A stretch of DNA of 64,000 bases, from positions 310,001 to 374,000 of the forward strand of contig JAJDAO010000050.1 in assembly GCA_029261835.1 (NCBI GenBank), in the 5' to 3' direction. Positions 1 through 8,614 of the stretch are shown piece after piece. Source of the stretch: Deltaproteobacteria bacterium. GTDB taxonomy: Bacteria; Myxococcota_A; UBA9160; UBA4427. The position numbers and the translations under genes were made by a program. The notes below the pieces were generated by a model. That model was not told the origin of the DNA, made no database searches, and saw nothing but the letters and a program-made list of their open reading frames with translations. Numbering within the stretch: the stretch's first letter is position 1; every line of letters begins with the position of its first letter.

Positions 1-1
1 G

Positions 2-1528
2 CCCGACCCACATGCCGCGGGCTTTACCGCACTTTGTTGGCGCGAGACTTCGTGTCCGCACAACCTGCTCGGCGCGCTCGCTGCGCTGCGCGCCGATGCC
101 TTCCCGTGGCTGCTCGACAGCGCGCTCAGCGGCACGCGGCTCGGGCGTTTCTCGTTCGCCGGTGCCGATCCCTATCTCGTGCTGCGCAGCTTTGGCGAAC
201 GCGTCGAGTTGTCGTGCCGGCGTGGCGTCAGGCCCGATCTTCCGGCCGGCTTTCGCGTTGAGCGGGGCGACCCGTTCGAGTGGGTCCGCAGGCTGCTACC
301 CGCACCCCCAGCGTCGGCTCTGCGACCGCCGCCGGACGTCCCGTTCATCGGCGGCGCCGTAGGATACTGGGGCTATGAGCTCGCGGAGAGGGTCGATGTC
401 GTAGAGCTCCACGGCCGCGATGACCTCGCCTTTCCCGATCTGACGCTGCTCTTCGTCGATCGTCTGCTCGCATTGGACCACGAGGCGGGACGCGCCTGGG
501 CCATCGGGCTCGGCTTTGCCGAAAGCGCTTCGGATCTCGCAGCAGCGACCGGCAGGGCGGAGCAGGCAGCCGAAGCCTACGCCGAACTCGTCGAGCGCAG
601 CGCGCGGATCGACGGAAGCGAGTCCGACGGGCGCGGTGCGGCGAGGGTGGACGAACTCGCCGAGCGCCATCAACTCCTGACGACGCCGCTTCCACGAAAT
701 CTCTCCTGCACCTTCGAGCCGGCGGAGTACGCCAAGCGCGTTGCCGAGCTGATCGAAGAGATCGCGGCGGGCAATGTCTACGAGGCCAATCTGACGCAGC
801 GCATGGCCCTTCCCTTCTCGGGCGATTCATGGGCGCTCTATCTCGCGCTGCGCCGCGAGAGCCCGGCCCCCTTCGCCGCTTATCTCGCACTGACCGACGG
901 CGCCATCTTGAGCAGCTCTCCGGAGCGCTTCCTGCACCTGCGCGAGACCGGCGAAGTGGAGAGCCGGCCCATCAAGGGCACGCGGCCGCGAGGATCGACG
1001 CCGGAAACGGATGCGGCGCTCGCGGCCGAGCTCGCGCACTCAGCCAAGGATCGCGCTGAGAACCTGATGATCGTCGATCTCGTGCGCAACGATCTCGGGC
1101 GCGTCTGTGAGACGGGCAGTGTGCGCGTTCCTGAGCTGATGCGGGTCGAGCGCTATGCATCGGTGTTTCAGCTCGTCTCCAGCGTCGCAGGGCGGCTCCG
1201 ATCCGACTGCGACGCCACCGACCTGATCCGTGCCGCCTTTCCGCCCGGCTCCATGACGGGCGCCCCGAAGATCGCCGCCATGCGTCTGCTCGATGCACTC
1301 GAGCCCGTGCGGCGCGGTGTCTACTCCGGTGCCATCGGCTATTTGGACCTGCGAGGAGGGCTCGACCTCTCGGTCGTGATCCGGACGATGCTGGTCAAGA
1401 AGGGGTTCGCCTATCTCCACGTTGGGGGCGCCGTGGTGGCCGACTCCGAGCCCGAAGCGGAATACCGCGAGACCCTCGACAAAGCGCGAGCCATGCTCGC
1501 TGCCTTGGCCGCGACCGAGCAGCGCTGA
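2..1528 (+). CDS. pabB: Aminodeoxychorismate synthase component I (partial, 5' end outside window)
   Basis: Chorismate-binding enzyme that, with a glutamine amidotransferase, makes 4-amino-4-deoxychorismate for folate synthesis in the cytoplasm. The reading frame is open from base 2, and 508 residues are visible, so the true start lies upstream. An N-terminal PabB/TrpE-like domain (LGRFSFAGADPYLVL) is followed by the chorismate-binding domain with PIKGTRPRG, a RAENLMIVDLVRNDLG block and PGSMTGAPK, all hallmarks of the family. PIKGT, as in PabB, supports PabB over TrpE, and no tryptophan genes are adjacent. The next gene is convergent. An anthranilate synthase or isochorismate-type enzyme is less likely. 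Confidence 0.9.
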   Translation, partial: PDPHAAGFTALCWRETSCPHNLLGALAALRADAFPWLLDSALSGTRLGRFSFAGADPYLVLRSFGERVELSCRRGVRPDLPAGFRVERGDPFEWVRRLLPAPPASALRPPPDVPFIGGAVGYWGYELAERVDVVELHGRDDLAFPDLTLLFVDRLLALDHEAGRAWAIGLGFAESASDLAAATGRAEQAAEAYAELVERSARIDGSESDGRGAARVDELAERHQLLTTPLPRNLSCTFEPAEYAKRVAELIEEIAAGNVYEANLTQRMALPFSGDSWALYLALRRESPAPFAAYLALTDGAILSSSPERFLHLRETGEVESRPIKGTRPRGSTPETDAALAAELAHSAKDRAENLMIVDLVRNDLGRVCETGSVRVPELMRVERYASVFQLVSSVAGRLRSDCDATDLIRAAFPPGSMTGAPKIAAMRLLDALEPVRRGVYSGAIGYLDLRGGLDLSVVIRTMLVKKGFAYLHVGGAVVADSEPEAEYRETLDKARAMLAALAATEQR

Positions 1529-1567
1529 ACCACGCGGCATTCATGCGCTTGCGGGCCGCGAGTCGGG

Positions 1568-2512
1568 CTACTCGGCCGCGCGCACCAGCCGAGCCATGGC
1601 GTCGTTGATCGGTGTAGCCAGGCCGTGCTTCGCTCCGAGCCTCGCCACCGCCCCGCACAGGGCATCGATTTCCGTCTGCCGACCGGAGCGCAGATCCTGC
1701 AGCATGGAGGATTCGTGCAGTGCGGTGGGGGGTAGCAGGTCGCGGTAGAAAGTCTCCAGGTACGCATCGGCCGACACCCAATGCGTGCGATACCCACTCC
1801 GCTCGAGCACGGCGAAGATCTCTCGCGCGAGCGCCTGCATGATCGCGCGCGTCTGCGGCCGTTCGCCCAGCACTCCGTACGGCACACCGACCAGAGCACC
1901 GAGTGGGTTGAGGAGGCAGTTGTACAGAACCTTGGCCCAGAGATCCTTCTCGATGTCCACCGACAGCTCACACGGTATCCCGCCACGGGTGACGACGCGG
2001 CAGAGTTCAGCCAGCGGCGCGCTGTCGGCGCCGAAGAGGCTTCCGATACGTACGGCGTCGGCGTGCACCGTTACGTCGACCCGGTATCCCTGACTGCGGC
2101 GGAAACCGGTGATAACCCGTGCGTTGTAGACGTACTGACGTGGAATCCGCTCGGCGAAGATTTCCGCGTTGCCCCAGCCGTTCTGGCAGAGGACGACACG
2201 CGGTGCGCGTACCAGATCCGGCCAGACCGCCGCCAGTGCGTCGGCCACCTGTTGCGAGTCGGTCGACTTTGTGCAGACCAGCACGAAGTCGACCTCATGC
2301 TCGCGCAGCACCGCAGCGGAGCGACTCACCTCGAGCGCGTGCGCCGGAACGTGCATCTCCCCGAAGAGGCCCGTGCGCCGGATCCCGTGCGTCTGCAGCG
2401 GGTGGGGACGCGTGCTGTCGCGCACCAGGAAATGGAGCGATCGACCGGGTCCGTTCAGGCAGGAGCCCAGACCCAGTCCGACCGCCCCTGCGCCGATGAT
2501 GACCGTTCGCAA
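1568..2512 (-). CDS. panE: 2-dehydropantoate 2-reductase (ketopantoate reductase)
   Basis: NADPH-dependent reduction of ketopantoate to pantoate in pantothenate and CoA synthesis. The 314-residue length is normal for the PanE/ApbA family. The N terminus has a Rossmann glycine motif (VIIGAGAVGLGLG), and the C-terminal helical domain holds the WAKVLYNCLLNPLGAL block with the catalytic lysine region. The start is TTG, preceded by AGGAGG about seven bases upstream, which decides this start. It is convergent with pabB and divergent from the lytic transglycosylase. PanE-like paralogues sometimes act on other 2-oxo acids, so the substrate is inferred from family. Confidence 0.85.
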   Translation of the reverse strand: MRTVIIGAGAVGLGLGSCLNGPGRSLHFLVRDSTRPHPLQTHGIRRTGLFGEMHVPAHALEVSRSAAVLREHEVDFVLVCTKSTDSQQVADALAAVWPDLVRAPRVVLCQNGWGNAEIFAERIPRQYVYNARVITGFRRSQGYRVDVTVHADAVRIGSLFGADSAPLAELCRVVTRGGIPCELSVDIEKDLWAKVLYNCLLNPLGALVGVPYGVLGERPQTRAIMQALAREIFAVLERSGYRTHWVSADAYLETFYRDLLPPTALHESSMLQDLRSGRQTEIDALCGAVARLGAKHGLATPINDAMARLVRAAE

Positions 2513-2724
2513 TCAGCTGCCTCCTGCATCGCTCCACACCATGCCCGATGGACCGGCGATGCGCCATTTCACCACTGCAGCACGTCGAGTCGGTGAAGCT
2601 GGCGAGGTCGCAGAGGTGGCGTCGGCGGGTCGCGCCGGGGAGAATCCAGTCGGGGTGAAGTGATTCCCGTAGTCGGAAACTTCGCGGTTGGTTCGGGTGT
2701 CGATCGAGAAGGGGAGCTGGAAGC

Positions 2725-4845
2725 ATGAGCTGTGGTGTGGTGGCGATCGGCGATCGCTCTGAGATCGGAGTGGCGCAGCCGGGTCTGAACCCGGTTCTCG
2801 GGCCCGCCTCGAGGCGGCTGCCCGTTGCGGGTCTTACGCTGGTGCTCTTGCTGGCCGCCTTCGTCGCGCCGGTCGAGGGGCGCTCCGGCGAGCTCCTCAG
2901 CGGGGTCGTCGAGGCGGGCCATGGCGTGCAGCTGGACCCATCGGCACGTGCAGCGGCGAAGGCGCTGGCCGAAGTCACCCGAGCGCTCGAGGGCGGCGAG
3001 CTCGATACGGCCGCACGAGCCCTCGAGCGGGCCAGGGTCAGCGAGCTGCTGGCCGACTACGTGGACCTCTCGGCCGCTCGCCTGCTCTTGGAGCGGGGCC
3101 GCTTTGCCGAGGCGGCGCTGGCCGCGACGGCCGCGCGGCAGCGCCACGACGAGTCGCCGCTCGCGGCCCGGCTCGATCGTCTGAGGGGAGAGGCGCTGGC
3201 GCGCGTTGGCGACGAGGCGGCGGCACGGGAGGCGTGGGCGGCCGCGCTCGAACAGACGCGAGACCAGGAGCGGCGGCGAGAAATCCAGCTCGCCATCGTG
3301 GAGTCCCGGCGGCGTTCGGGTGAACTCGACCCGGTCGCGGATCCGGAGCGGCTTCGCGCGCGCCTGTTTCCGGAGAACGCGCTGCCGGGCGAGCTGCCAT
3401 CCGGCGTCCGCAGCGCGAAGAGCGCGTTGCGGCTCGCTGACGATCTGATGGAAGAGGGGCGCAGCGAACGGGCCGCCGCCACCTACCTCGAGGCGCTGGA
3501 GGGAGATCTCTCCGAGCCCGAGCGTCGCCAGGCTCTTCTGCAGCGTGGCCACGCACTGTTTCGGCTGCGGCGGTACGACGAGGCGATCGCCGTCTTCGGC
3601 CAACTTGCGCCGGACCCCGAGGCCCGCTTCTGGCGGGCGCGCTCGCGCGCGCGCGTGGGCCGTGTGACAGATGCGCTGCGCGAATTCGAGGCGCTCGCCG
3701 ACACGGCTCCGCCTGAGATTGCGAGTCACGCCCTCTTTTTGGCCGGCCTGCTGAGCGAGGACCGGGGCGAATTCGCCCAGGCCCGCAGCCACTATGAGCG
3801 AGTTGCGGCCCATCGTGACTCGCCGCGCCGCGCCGCTGAGGCCGTGTGGCGCATGGGCTGGTCGGCCTTCCGAGAAGGCGATGCCGTGGAGGCCCGGCGA
3901 CGCTTTCACGAATTGATCGGCCGAGAGGAAGATCCCATCTCGGCCCTGCGTCCCCGCTACTGGGCCGCGCGTTCGGCCGAGCGCCGCGGGCGGTCCGAGC
4001 TGGCACGCAGAGAGCTCGCGGGCATCGCGCGCGAGTATCCGCTCTCGTACTACGGCTGGCGCGCGCAGGAGCGGCTCGGCGTCGCGGCGGCGTTCGCGAG
4101 TGGCGCGCAGGTGGAAGTCGACGCTTCGCGGCCGACCATCGCACCGCGCGAGCTGCAGCGGATGGCGCTCTTGCTCGAGGCTGGCCTGGCGCACGATGCG
4201 CGCGAGGCGCTGCAGCCGATGGCCGAGCGAGCCCGCACGCTCGCCGATCACTTGATGGTGGGGCGGCTGCTCGCCGAGGCAGGCGATTACTACAGTGCCC
4301 AGCGGCTCGTGGTCAACGCTTACTCGGTGCCGCTGTCCCAGGGGTTGCGCAAGGGAAGTGAGCGTCTCTGGTGGCTTTCCTGGCCGCCCGCATATCGCGA
4401 CATGATCGAGCGATCGCTGCCGGCGCAGAGCGAGATCGAGCCGGCCCTGGTGTGGGCGATCATGCGCGAGGAGAGCAGCTTCCGTCCGTCCGTCATGTCT
4501 TCGGCCGGGGCCATCGGTCTGCTCCAGCTCATGCCCGAAACGGCGCGGCGCACGGCGAAACGCTCGGGCTACGGCGAGTTCGATGTCGAGGCCCTCTACA
4601 CACCAGAGGCCAACATCGCCCTCGGGAGCGCCTACCTCGACTATCTCTGGCGCCGCTTTCCGACTCGCATCTCGGCCACGATTGGCAGCTACAACGCCGG
4701 CCCAAATGCCGTGGCGCGTTGGCTCGCGGACGAGGCTGCGAAGCTCGAGGACGACGTGTGGGTCGAAGAGATCCCCTTCGGTCAGACCCAGGCCTACGTC
4801 AAGCGCGTGCTCCGAAGCTATTACATCTATCGCAGCTTCTACTAG
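2725..4845 (+). CDS. slt: Soluble lytic murein transglycosylase with TPR superhelix
   Basis: Periplasmic enzyme that cleaves the MurNAc-GlcNAc bond of peptidoglycan to give 1,6-anhydro products. The 706-residue protein has a hydrophobic export segment (about residues 31-52) after an unusually long hydrophilic n-region, a long helical TPR-like region (about 70-540), and a C-terminal Slt domain. The catalytic glutamate is probably E583 in REESSF, followed by GAIGLLQLMPETA and SYNAGPNAV, the classic Slt motifs. The ATG has GGGGAG upstream. It ends in a conserved basic/aromatic tail. It is monocistronic by layout, with panE divergent. Confidence 0.9.
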   Translation: MSCGVVAIGDRSEIGVAQPGLNPVLGPASRRLPVAGLTLVLLLAAFVAPVEGRSGELLSGVVEAGHGVQLDPSARAAAKALAEVTRALEGGELDTAARALERARVSELLADYVDLSAARLLLERGRFAEAALAATAARQRHDESPLAARLDRLRGEALARVGDEAAAREAWAAALEQTRDQERRREIQLAIVESRRRSGELDPVADPERLRARLFPENALPGELPSGVRSAKSALRLADDLMEEGRSERAAATYLEALEGDLSEPERRQALLQRGHALFRLRRYDEAIAVFGQLAPDPEARFWRARSRARVGRVTDALREFEALADTAPPEIASHALFLAGLLSEDRGEFAQARSHYERVAAHRDSPRRAAEAVWRMGWSAFREGDAVEARRRFHELIGREEDPISALRPRYWAARSAERRGRSELARRELAGIAREYPLSYYGWRAQERLGVAAAFASGAQVEVDASRPTIAPRELQRMALLLEAGLAHDAREALQPMAERARTLADHLMVGRLLAEAGDYYSAQRLVVNAYSVPLSQGLRKGSERLWWLSWPPAYRDMIERSLPAQSEIEPALVWAIMREESSFRPSVMSSAGAIGLLQLMPETARRTAKRSGYGEFDVEALYTPEANIALGSAYLDYLWRRFPTRISATIGSYNAGPNAVARWLADEAAKLEDDVWVEEIPFGQTQAYVKRVLRSYYIYRSFY

Positions 4846-4852
4846 CTACTAG

Positions 4853-4878
4853 CCCGGATTATTCATGAGTAATCCCGG
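4853..4878. repeat. Imperfect palindrome centred on TCATGA
   Basis: GGATTA and TAATCC arms flank a TCATGA centre, with CCCGG and CCCGG at the outer edges and a one-base offset. It lies eight bases after the transglycosylase stop, so it may serve as a transcription terminator (without a T-run) or be a member of a dispersed palindromic repeat family. I found no second copy in this window. Confidence 0.35.
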
Positions 4879-4993
4879 ACAGCTGGGCGGACCGCCCCAT
4901 TGGCTTCCCGGGGGTGTCCGATGCGTTCGTTGCCGATGTGGCTGATGTATAGTGCGCAGCCAATCCACCCGGAACGCTGGAGGAAGAGAAGCC

Positions 4994-6136
4994 GTGGGAC
5001 CGCTTGCTGGAGTGAAGGTCTTGGAGATCGCTGGAATCGGGCCCGGGCCCTTTGCGGGCATGATGCTGGCCGACATGGGGGCCGAGGTGACTCGCATCGA
5101 TCGGGCCCAGAACGTGATCGGTATCTTCCAGGGTGATCCGCCGAAGGATGTCTTGGCCCGCGGCCGTCGGAGCGTGGGCGTCGATCTCAAGCACCCCGAT
5201 GGCGTCGCGACGGTGCTCGACATGGTCGAGGGTGCGGACGTCATCATCGAGGGCTTTCGTCCAGGTGTGATGGAGCGGCTCGGTCTCGGTCCCGAGGTCT
5301 GTCGCGCGCGCAATCCGCGCATCGTTTATGGGCGCATGACCGGCTGGGGCCAGGAAGGGCCGCTGGCCAACGCCGCCGGCCACGACATCAACTACATCGC
5401 GCTGACCGGTGCTCTGCACGCAATCGGCAGGCCGGATCAACCGCCGGTCGCGCCGCTCAACCTCGTCGGTGACTTCGGTGGTGGGGGCATGTTGCTGGCA
5501 TTCGGCGTGGTGTGTGCGTTGGTGGAGCGGGCCGGCTCGGGCAAGGGGCAGGTGGTGGATGCCGCCATGGTGGATGGCGCCTCTACGTTGATGGGCATGC
5601 TGTACGGAATGCGAGCGATGGGCTTCTGGAAGGACGAACGCGGCGCCAACCTGCTCGATACGGCCGCTCACTTCTACGACGTCTACGAGACGAAGGACGG
5701 CCGATATGTCTCCGTGGGATCGATCGAGCCCCAATTCTACGCCCTGCTGCTCGAGCACACGGGGCTGGCAGATGAAGATCTTCCGCGTCAGATGGACAGG
5801 GCGAGCTGGGCCGGGCTGAAGGAGAGGATGACGGCCATATTCAAGAGCAAGACACGCGACGAATGGTGCGAGATCATGGAGGGAACCGATGTCTGTTTCG
5901 CTCCTGTGCTCTCGATGGACGAGGCTCCCGAGCACCCCCACATGAAGCAGCGCGCAACCTTCGTCGAGTTCGCCGGCGTGACGCAGCCAGCACCCGCCCC
6001 TCGTTTCGACCGCACACCCCCGGAACTCTCCCGGCCCGCTGCCATCCCCGGCCAGCACACGGACGAGGTATTGGCAGACTTTGGCTTCTCGAGCGAGCAG
6101 ATCGGCAAGCTCAGGGCGAGCAAGGCGATCGCCTAG
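4994..6136 (+). CDS. Alpha-methylacyl-CoA racemase (CaiB/BaiF CoA-transferase family III)
   Basis: Interconverts 2R and 2S alpha-methylacyl-CoA so that methyl-branched or sterol side-chain acyl-CoAs can enter beta-oxidation. The 380-residue protein matches the AMACR/MCR subgroup: GHDINYI carries the catalytic His-Asp pair, NLVGDFGGGGM carries the second Asp, and VYETKDGRYVSVG follows in the expected position. The GTG start at 4994 is chosen because GGAGGAAGAG precedes it and the family begins with PLAGVKVLE; an upstream in-frame start would add an unrelated tail. Its stop codon overlaps the stop of the opposing transporter gene by four bases (CTAG). Confidence 0.9.
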   Translation: MGPLAGVKVLEIAGIGPGPFAGMMLADMGAEVTRIDRAQNVIGIFQGDPPKDVLARGRRSVGVDLKHPDGVATVLDMVEGADVIIEGFRPGVMERLGLGPEVCRARNPRIVYGRMTGWGQEGPLANAAGHDINYIALTGALHAIGRPDQPPVAPLNLVGDFGGGGMLLAFGVVCALVERAGSGKGQVVDAAMVDGASTLMGMLYGMRAMGFWKDERGANLLDTAAHFYDVYETKDGRYVSVGSIEPQFYALLLEHTGLADEDLPRQMDRASWAGLKERMTAIFKSKTRDEWCEIMEGTDVCFAPVLSMDEAPEHPHMKQRATFVEFAGVTQPAPAPRFDRTPPELSRPAAIPGQHTDEVLADFGFSSEQIGKLRASKAIA

Positions 6137-6972
6137 CCCGCTCGCATGCGGATCGCCCGCAGCGTGCTCGCTCCGAGGATGCAGCCCCCGCCCGCGATTG
6201 CGAGAAGCGAGGGTGCTTCTCCGTGGAAGATCCAGCTCCAGACCGGGTTCAGCACGGGCTCGAGCAGCAGGAGGAGAGAGACCTCCAGGGCCGTTACGGC
6301 TGGTGTTGCCGCTGTGAGGAGCACGTACGCGAGCCCGACCTGGAACACGCCGAGGTAGAGCAGGAGAAGCCAATCCGCAGCGGAGATCGCGGCAAGCGGG
6401 AGCATCATGGGAAGTGCGAGCACACAAGCCAGGACGTTGCCGGCCGCCACCGCCGGAGCGGCTTCGGCCCGAAGCCAGCGAATGCCGATGAGCGTCAGAG
6501 CAAATGTCAGGCCGGAGAGCAGGGCCGCGTAGTTTCCCTCGACCGGGCGCGGCGCGCTCGCGACGGGCAGCTGCGCCCCGAAGAAGAAGAGGAGCATGCC
6601 ACCCCCCATGGCCAGAATGAACGGCAGGTCGCGGCGATTCAGCCGCTCGCCAAGCAGCCACGGGCTTAGCAGGAGGACGTATGCAGGTGCAGTGTCCTGC
6701 AAAAAGATTGCGTTGGCCGAGGTCGTCCACTTCGTGGCGATCACGAATAGAATCAGCGTCGCCGCATACGCGAGCCCGACCATGAGAGACGCAGGGCCGT
6801 GACCTCTACGGGCTCGGGGTAGCAGGGCGAAGAGGGCGAGCGCGGCAATTGCGGAGCGGTAGCCAGCCACCTGCCAGCTCGAGAGCGAACATGCCTTGAT
6901 TGCGGCCCCGCCCGTCGAGAAGAGAATGGCCGCCGCGAGAATCTGAATGCGGGCCGGGATCGAGAATCTCAC
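6133..6972 (-). CDS. EamA/DMT-family transporter
   Basis: A 279-residue inner-membrane protein with about ten hydrophobic segments and an internal EamA duplication (for example FLQDTAPAYVLLLSPWLLGE in the first half, and LEVSLLLLLEPVLNPVWSW in the second), typical of drug/metabolite exporters. The GTG start at 6972 places a short N-terminal tail before TM1. The frame stays open further upstream, but that part lies inside the opposing acetyltransferase gene and has no family similarity. The substrate cannot be told from sequence. It is tail-to-tail with the racemase and divergent from the GNAT gene. Confidence 0.82.
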   Translation of the reverse strand: MRFSIPARIQILAAAILFSTGGAAIKACSLSSWQVAGYRSAIAALALFALLPRARRGHGPASLMVGLAYAATLILFVIATKWTTSANAIFLQDTAPAYVLLLSPWLLGERLNRRDLPFILAMGGGMLLFFFGAQLPVASAPRPVEGNYAALLSGLTFALTLIGIRWLRAEAAPAVAAGNVLACVLALPMMLPLAAISAADWLLLLYLGVFQVGLAYVLLTAATPAVTALEVSLLLLLEPVLNPVWSWIFHGEAPSLLAIAGGGCILGASTLRAIRMRAG

Positions 6973-7080
6973 AGGGCCACTACGATAGCGGCTCCAGCAG
7001 TGCGGACTGCGGTGGAGCGGGATCTGACTGATGGCAGCGGGTTCCCGCACTGCCGCCGCAGCCGCAGGGGAGTGCAGTCC

Positions 7081-7623
7081 ATGAGATTGCAGCCGAGCTT
7101 GCAGACTGAGCGTCTGCTCTTGCGGCCTTTCGAAGCGTCCGATTCTCCAGCCGTGTGCCAGCTCGCAGGGGCTCGGGAGATCGCCGATACGACGATCTCG
7201 ATCCCGCATCCGTACCCGCTCGAGGCGGCGCGGCACTGGACCTCGACGCGGCTGGCGGCCTATGAGTCCGGCCAGGAGGTCAACTTCGCGGTGGTCCTGC
7301 GCAGCACGGCAGAGCTGGTCGGCTCGGTCGGTCTCCGCGACATCGATGCCGAGCACTCTCAAGCCGAGCTCGGATTCTGGATCGCGGTGTCTTGCTGGGG
7401 CAGAGGGATCGCGACAGAGGCCGCCGGGCGGGTCTGTGAGTTCGGTGTTGCCGAGCTCGCGCTGAATCGGATCTTCGCGCACCACATGGTGCGAAATCCC
7501 GCCTCGGGCGCCGTGCTGCGCAAGCTCGGCTTCGAACAGGAGGGCACGCTGCGTCAGCGGATTCGCAAGTGGGGCGTGTTCGAGGATGTCATCATCTACG
7601 GGCTCGTTCGCGCCGCCGCGTGA
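7081..7623 (+). CDS. GNAT-family N-acetyltransferase (RimJ/RimL type)
   Basis: A 180-residue acetyl-CoA dependent acetyltransferase of the RimJ/RimL/SpeG-like Acetyltransf_3 group. It opens with LQTERLLLRPFEASDS, and has ELGFWIAVSCWGRGIATEA (acetyl-CoA pyrophosphate loop) and NPASGAVLRKLGFEQEGTLR near the end, the usual family motifs. The ATG at 7081 follows a GGGGAG Shine-Dalgarno; upstream in-frame starts lack family similarity. It could acetylate a ribosomal protein N terminus or a small amine; the substrate is unknown. It is divergent from the EamA transporter and convergent with the HAD phosphatase. Confidence 0.88.
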   Translation: MRLQPSLQTERLLLRPFEASDSPAVCQLAGAREIADTTISIPHPYPLEAARHWTSTRLAAYESGQEVNFAVVLRSTAELVGSVGLRDIDAEHSQAELGFWIAVSCWGRGIATEAAGRVCEFGVAELALNRIFAHHMVRNPASGAVLRKLGFEQEGTLRQRIRKWGVFEDVIIYGLVRAAA

Positions 7624-7632
7624 ATCCAGTCG

Positions 7633-8463
7633 CTACAGCACGAAGCGCTCGATGGCGCGGGCGAGGCCGTCCTCGTCGTTGCTCGCGGTGACGTGGTCCG
7701 CCACCCGCTTGACCGCCTCGATCGCATTCCCCATCGCGATGCCGAGGCCGGCGTGCTCGATCATCTCCAGGTCGTTGTTGTCATCGCCAATCGCCACGAT
7801 CTCGTGCCTCGCGATGCCGTCGCGCTCCGCCAGGCCCTGCAGTGCCGGCCACTTTCCCGAGGTGCTCGACACCACCTCGAGGATGAAGCCGCGGTAGTTC
7901 TTGTTCATCAGGAAGTTCGTGCGCACTCGTCCGGCCAGTGTGCCTTCGATCTCGTCTCGCAGCCGATACAGGCCCGGCTCGTCCCCCATGCAGCTCATCA
8001 ACACGATGCCTTCGGGTGCCTGTGCGTCCAGCGACTCGACGGTATGCGCGACGCGAGTGTTGTCCTCCAGGTACTCGGCCTGGAAGGGATGGGCCCGGTC
8101 CGGTGGCTCGCACAGCATGTCGACCTCGTCGTGGTAGCGGTCGACGTAGACCAGAGGCGAGCCGTGACCGCGCATGATCGCCAGCGCCTCGGCGTAGACG
8201 TCGCCCGGCAAGTACGCGTGCTCCAGCGTGCTGCCGCTGGTTGCATCCTTCACGATGACACCGTTGTGGAGTACGACAGGCCCCTCGAGGCCAAGCGCCT
8301 CGATCAGGGGCAAGCTCGTGCGGTAGCGCCGGCCGGTGCACAGCACCACGCGCAGGCCCGCGCTGCGCGCCGCCAGCACGCGCTCGGCGACGATGGGGCG
8401 CAGCCGTCCGTCCGGGTCGGTCAGTGTCCCGTCGACGTCCAGCGCCAGCAGGCGGAATCTCAT
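7633..8463 (-). CDS. Cof-type HAD-IIB family hydrolase
   Basis: Cytoplasmic Mg-dependent phosphatase of the Cof/YbiV subfamily, 276 residues. Motif I is LLALDVDGTLT (D9 nucleophile, D11 acid/base), motif II lies in VVLCTGRRY, and motifs III/IV in IAIGDDNND-like sequence (VAIGDDNNDLEMI) with HAGLGIAMGNA after it. A type IIB cap domain lies between. Substrates of this family are sugar phosphates, FMN or PLP, and cannot be assigned here. The ATG has GAGG six bases upstream. The gene is divergent from the SPFH protein. Confidence 0.88.
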   Translation of the reverse strand: MRFRLLALDVDGTLTDPDGRLRPIVAERVLAARSAGLRVVLCTGRRYRTSLPLIEALGLEGPVVLHNGVIVKDATSGSTLEHAYLPGDVYAEALAIMRGHGSPLVYVDRYHDEVDMLCEPPDRAHPFQAEYLEDNTRVAHTVESLDAQAPEGIVLMSCMGDEPGLYRLRDEIEGTLAGRVRTNFLMNKNYRGFILEVVSSTSGKWPALQGLAERDGIARHEIVAIGDDNNDLEMIEHAGLGIAMGNAIEAVKRVADHVTASNDEDGLARAIERFVL

Positions 8464-8614
8464 CGTGGGCCTCGGCTTGACTGTGGGGACGAAACCACGC
8501 TGGGCGCGAGCCCTTGCTGAGGGTTACATTGCCGCGCGGAAAGCCCGCCGGGTAGGCCGGGCCCCATCTGGACGCACGCCGCGCCCAGATGACAAGTCGA
8601 ATGTTGGGGGAGCC

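Noticed and set aside
2569..4251. Long open frame on the minus strand opposite the transglycosylase (560 codons)
   Set aside because: It is the antisense shadow of a clear Slt gene in high-GC DNA; the translation is arginine-rich without family motifs.
4859..6730. Long minus-strand frame opposite the racemase (623 codons)
   Set aside because: Antisense shadow; low-complexity, histidine- and arginine-rich translation, and the plus-strand gene has diagnostic motifs.
6973..7485. N-terminal extension of the EamA transporter
   Set aside because: The open frame lies inside the opposing GNAT gene and has no membrane or family character; GTG at 6972 fits the family.
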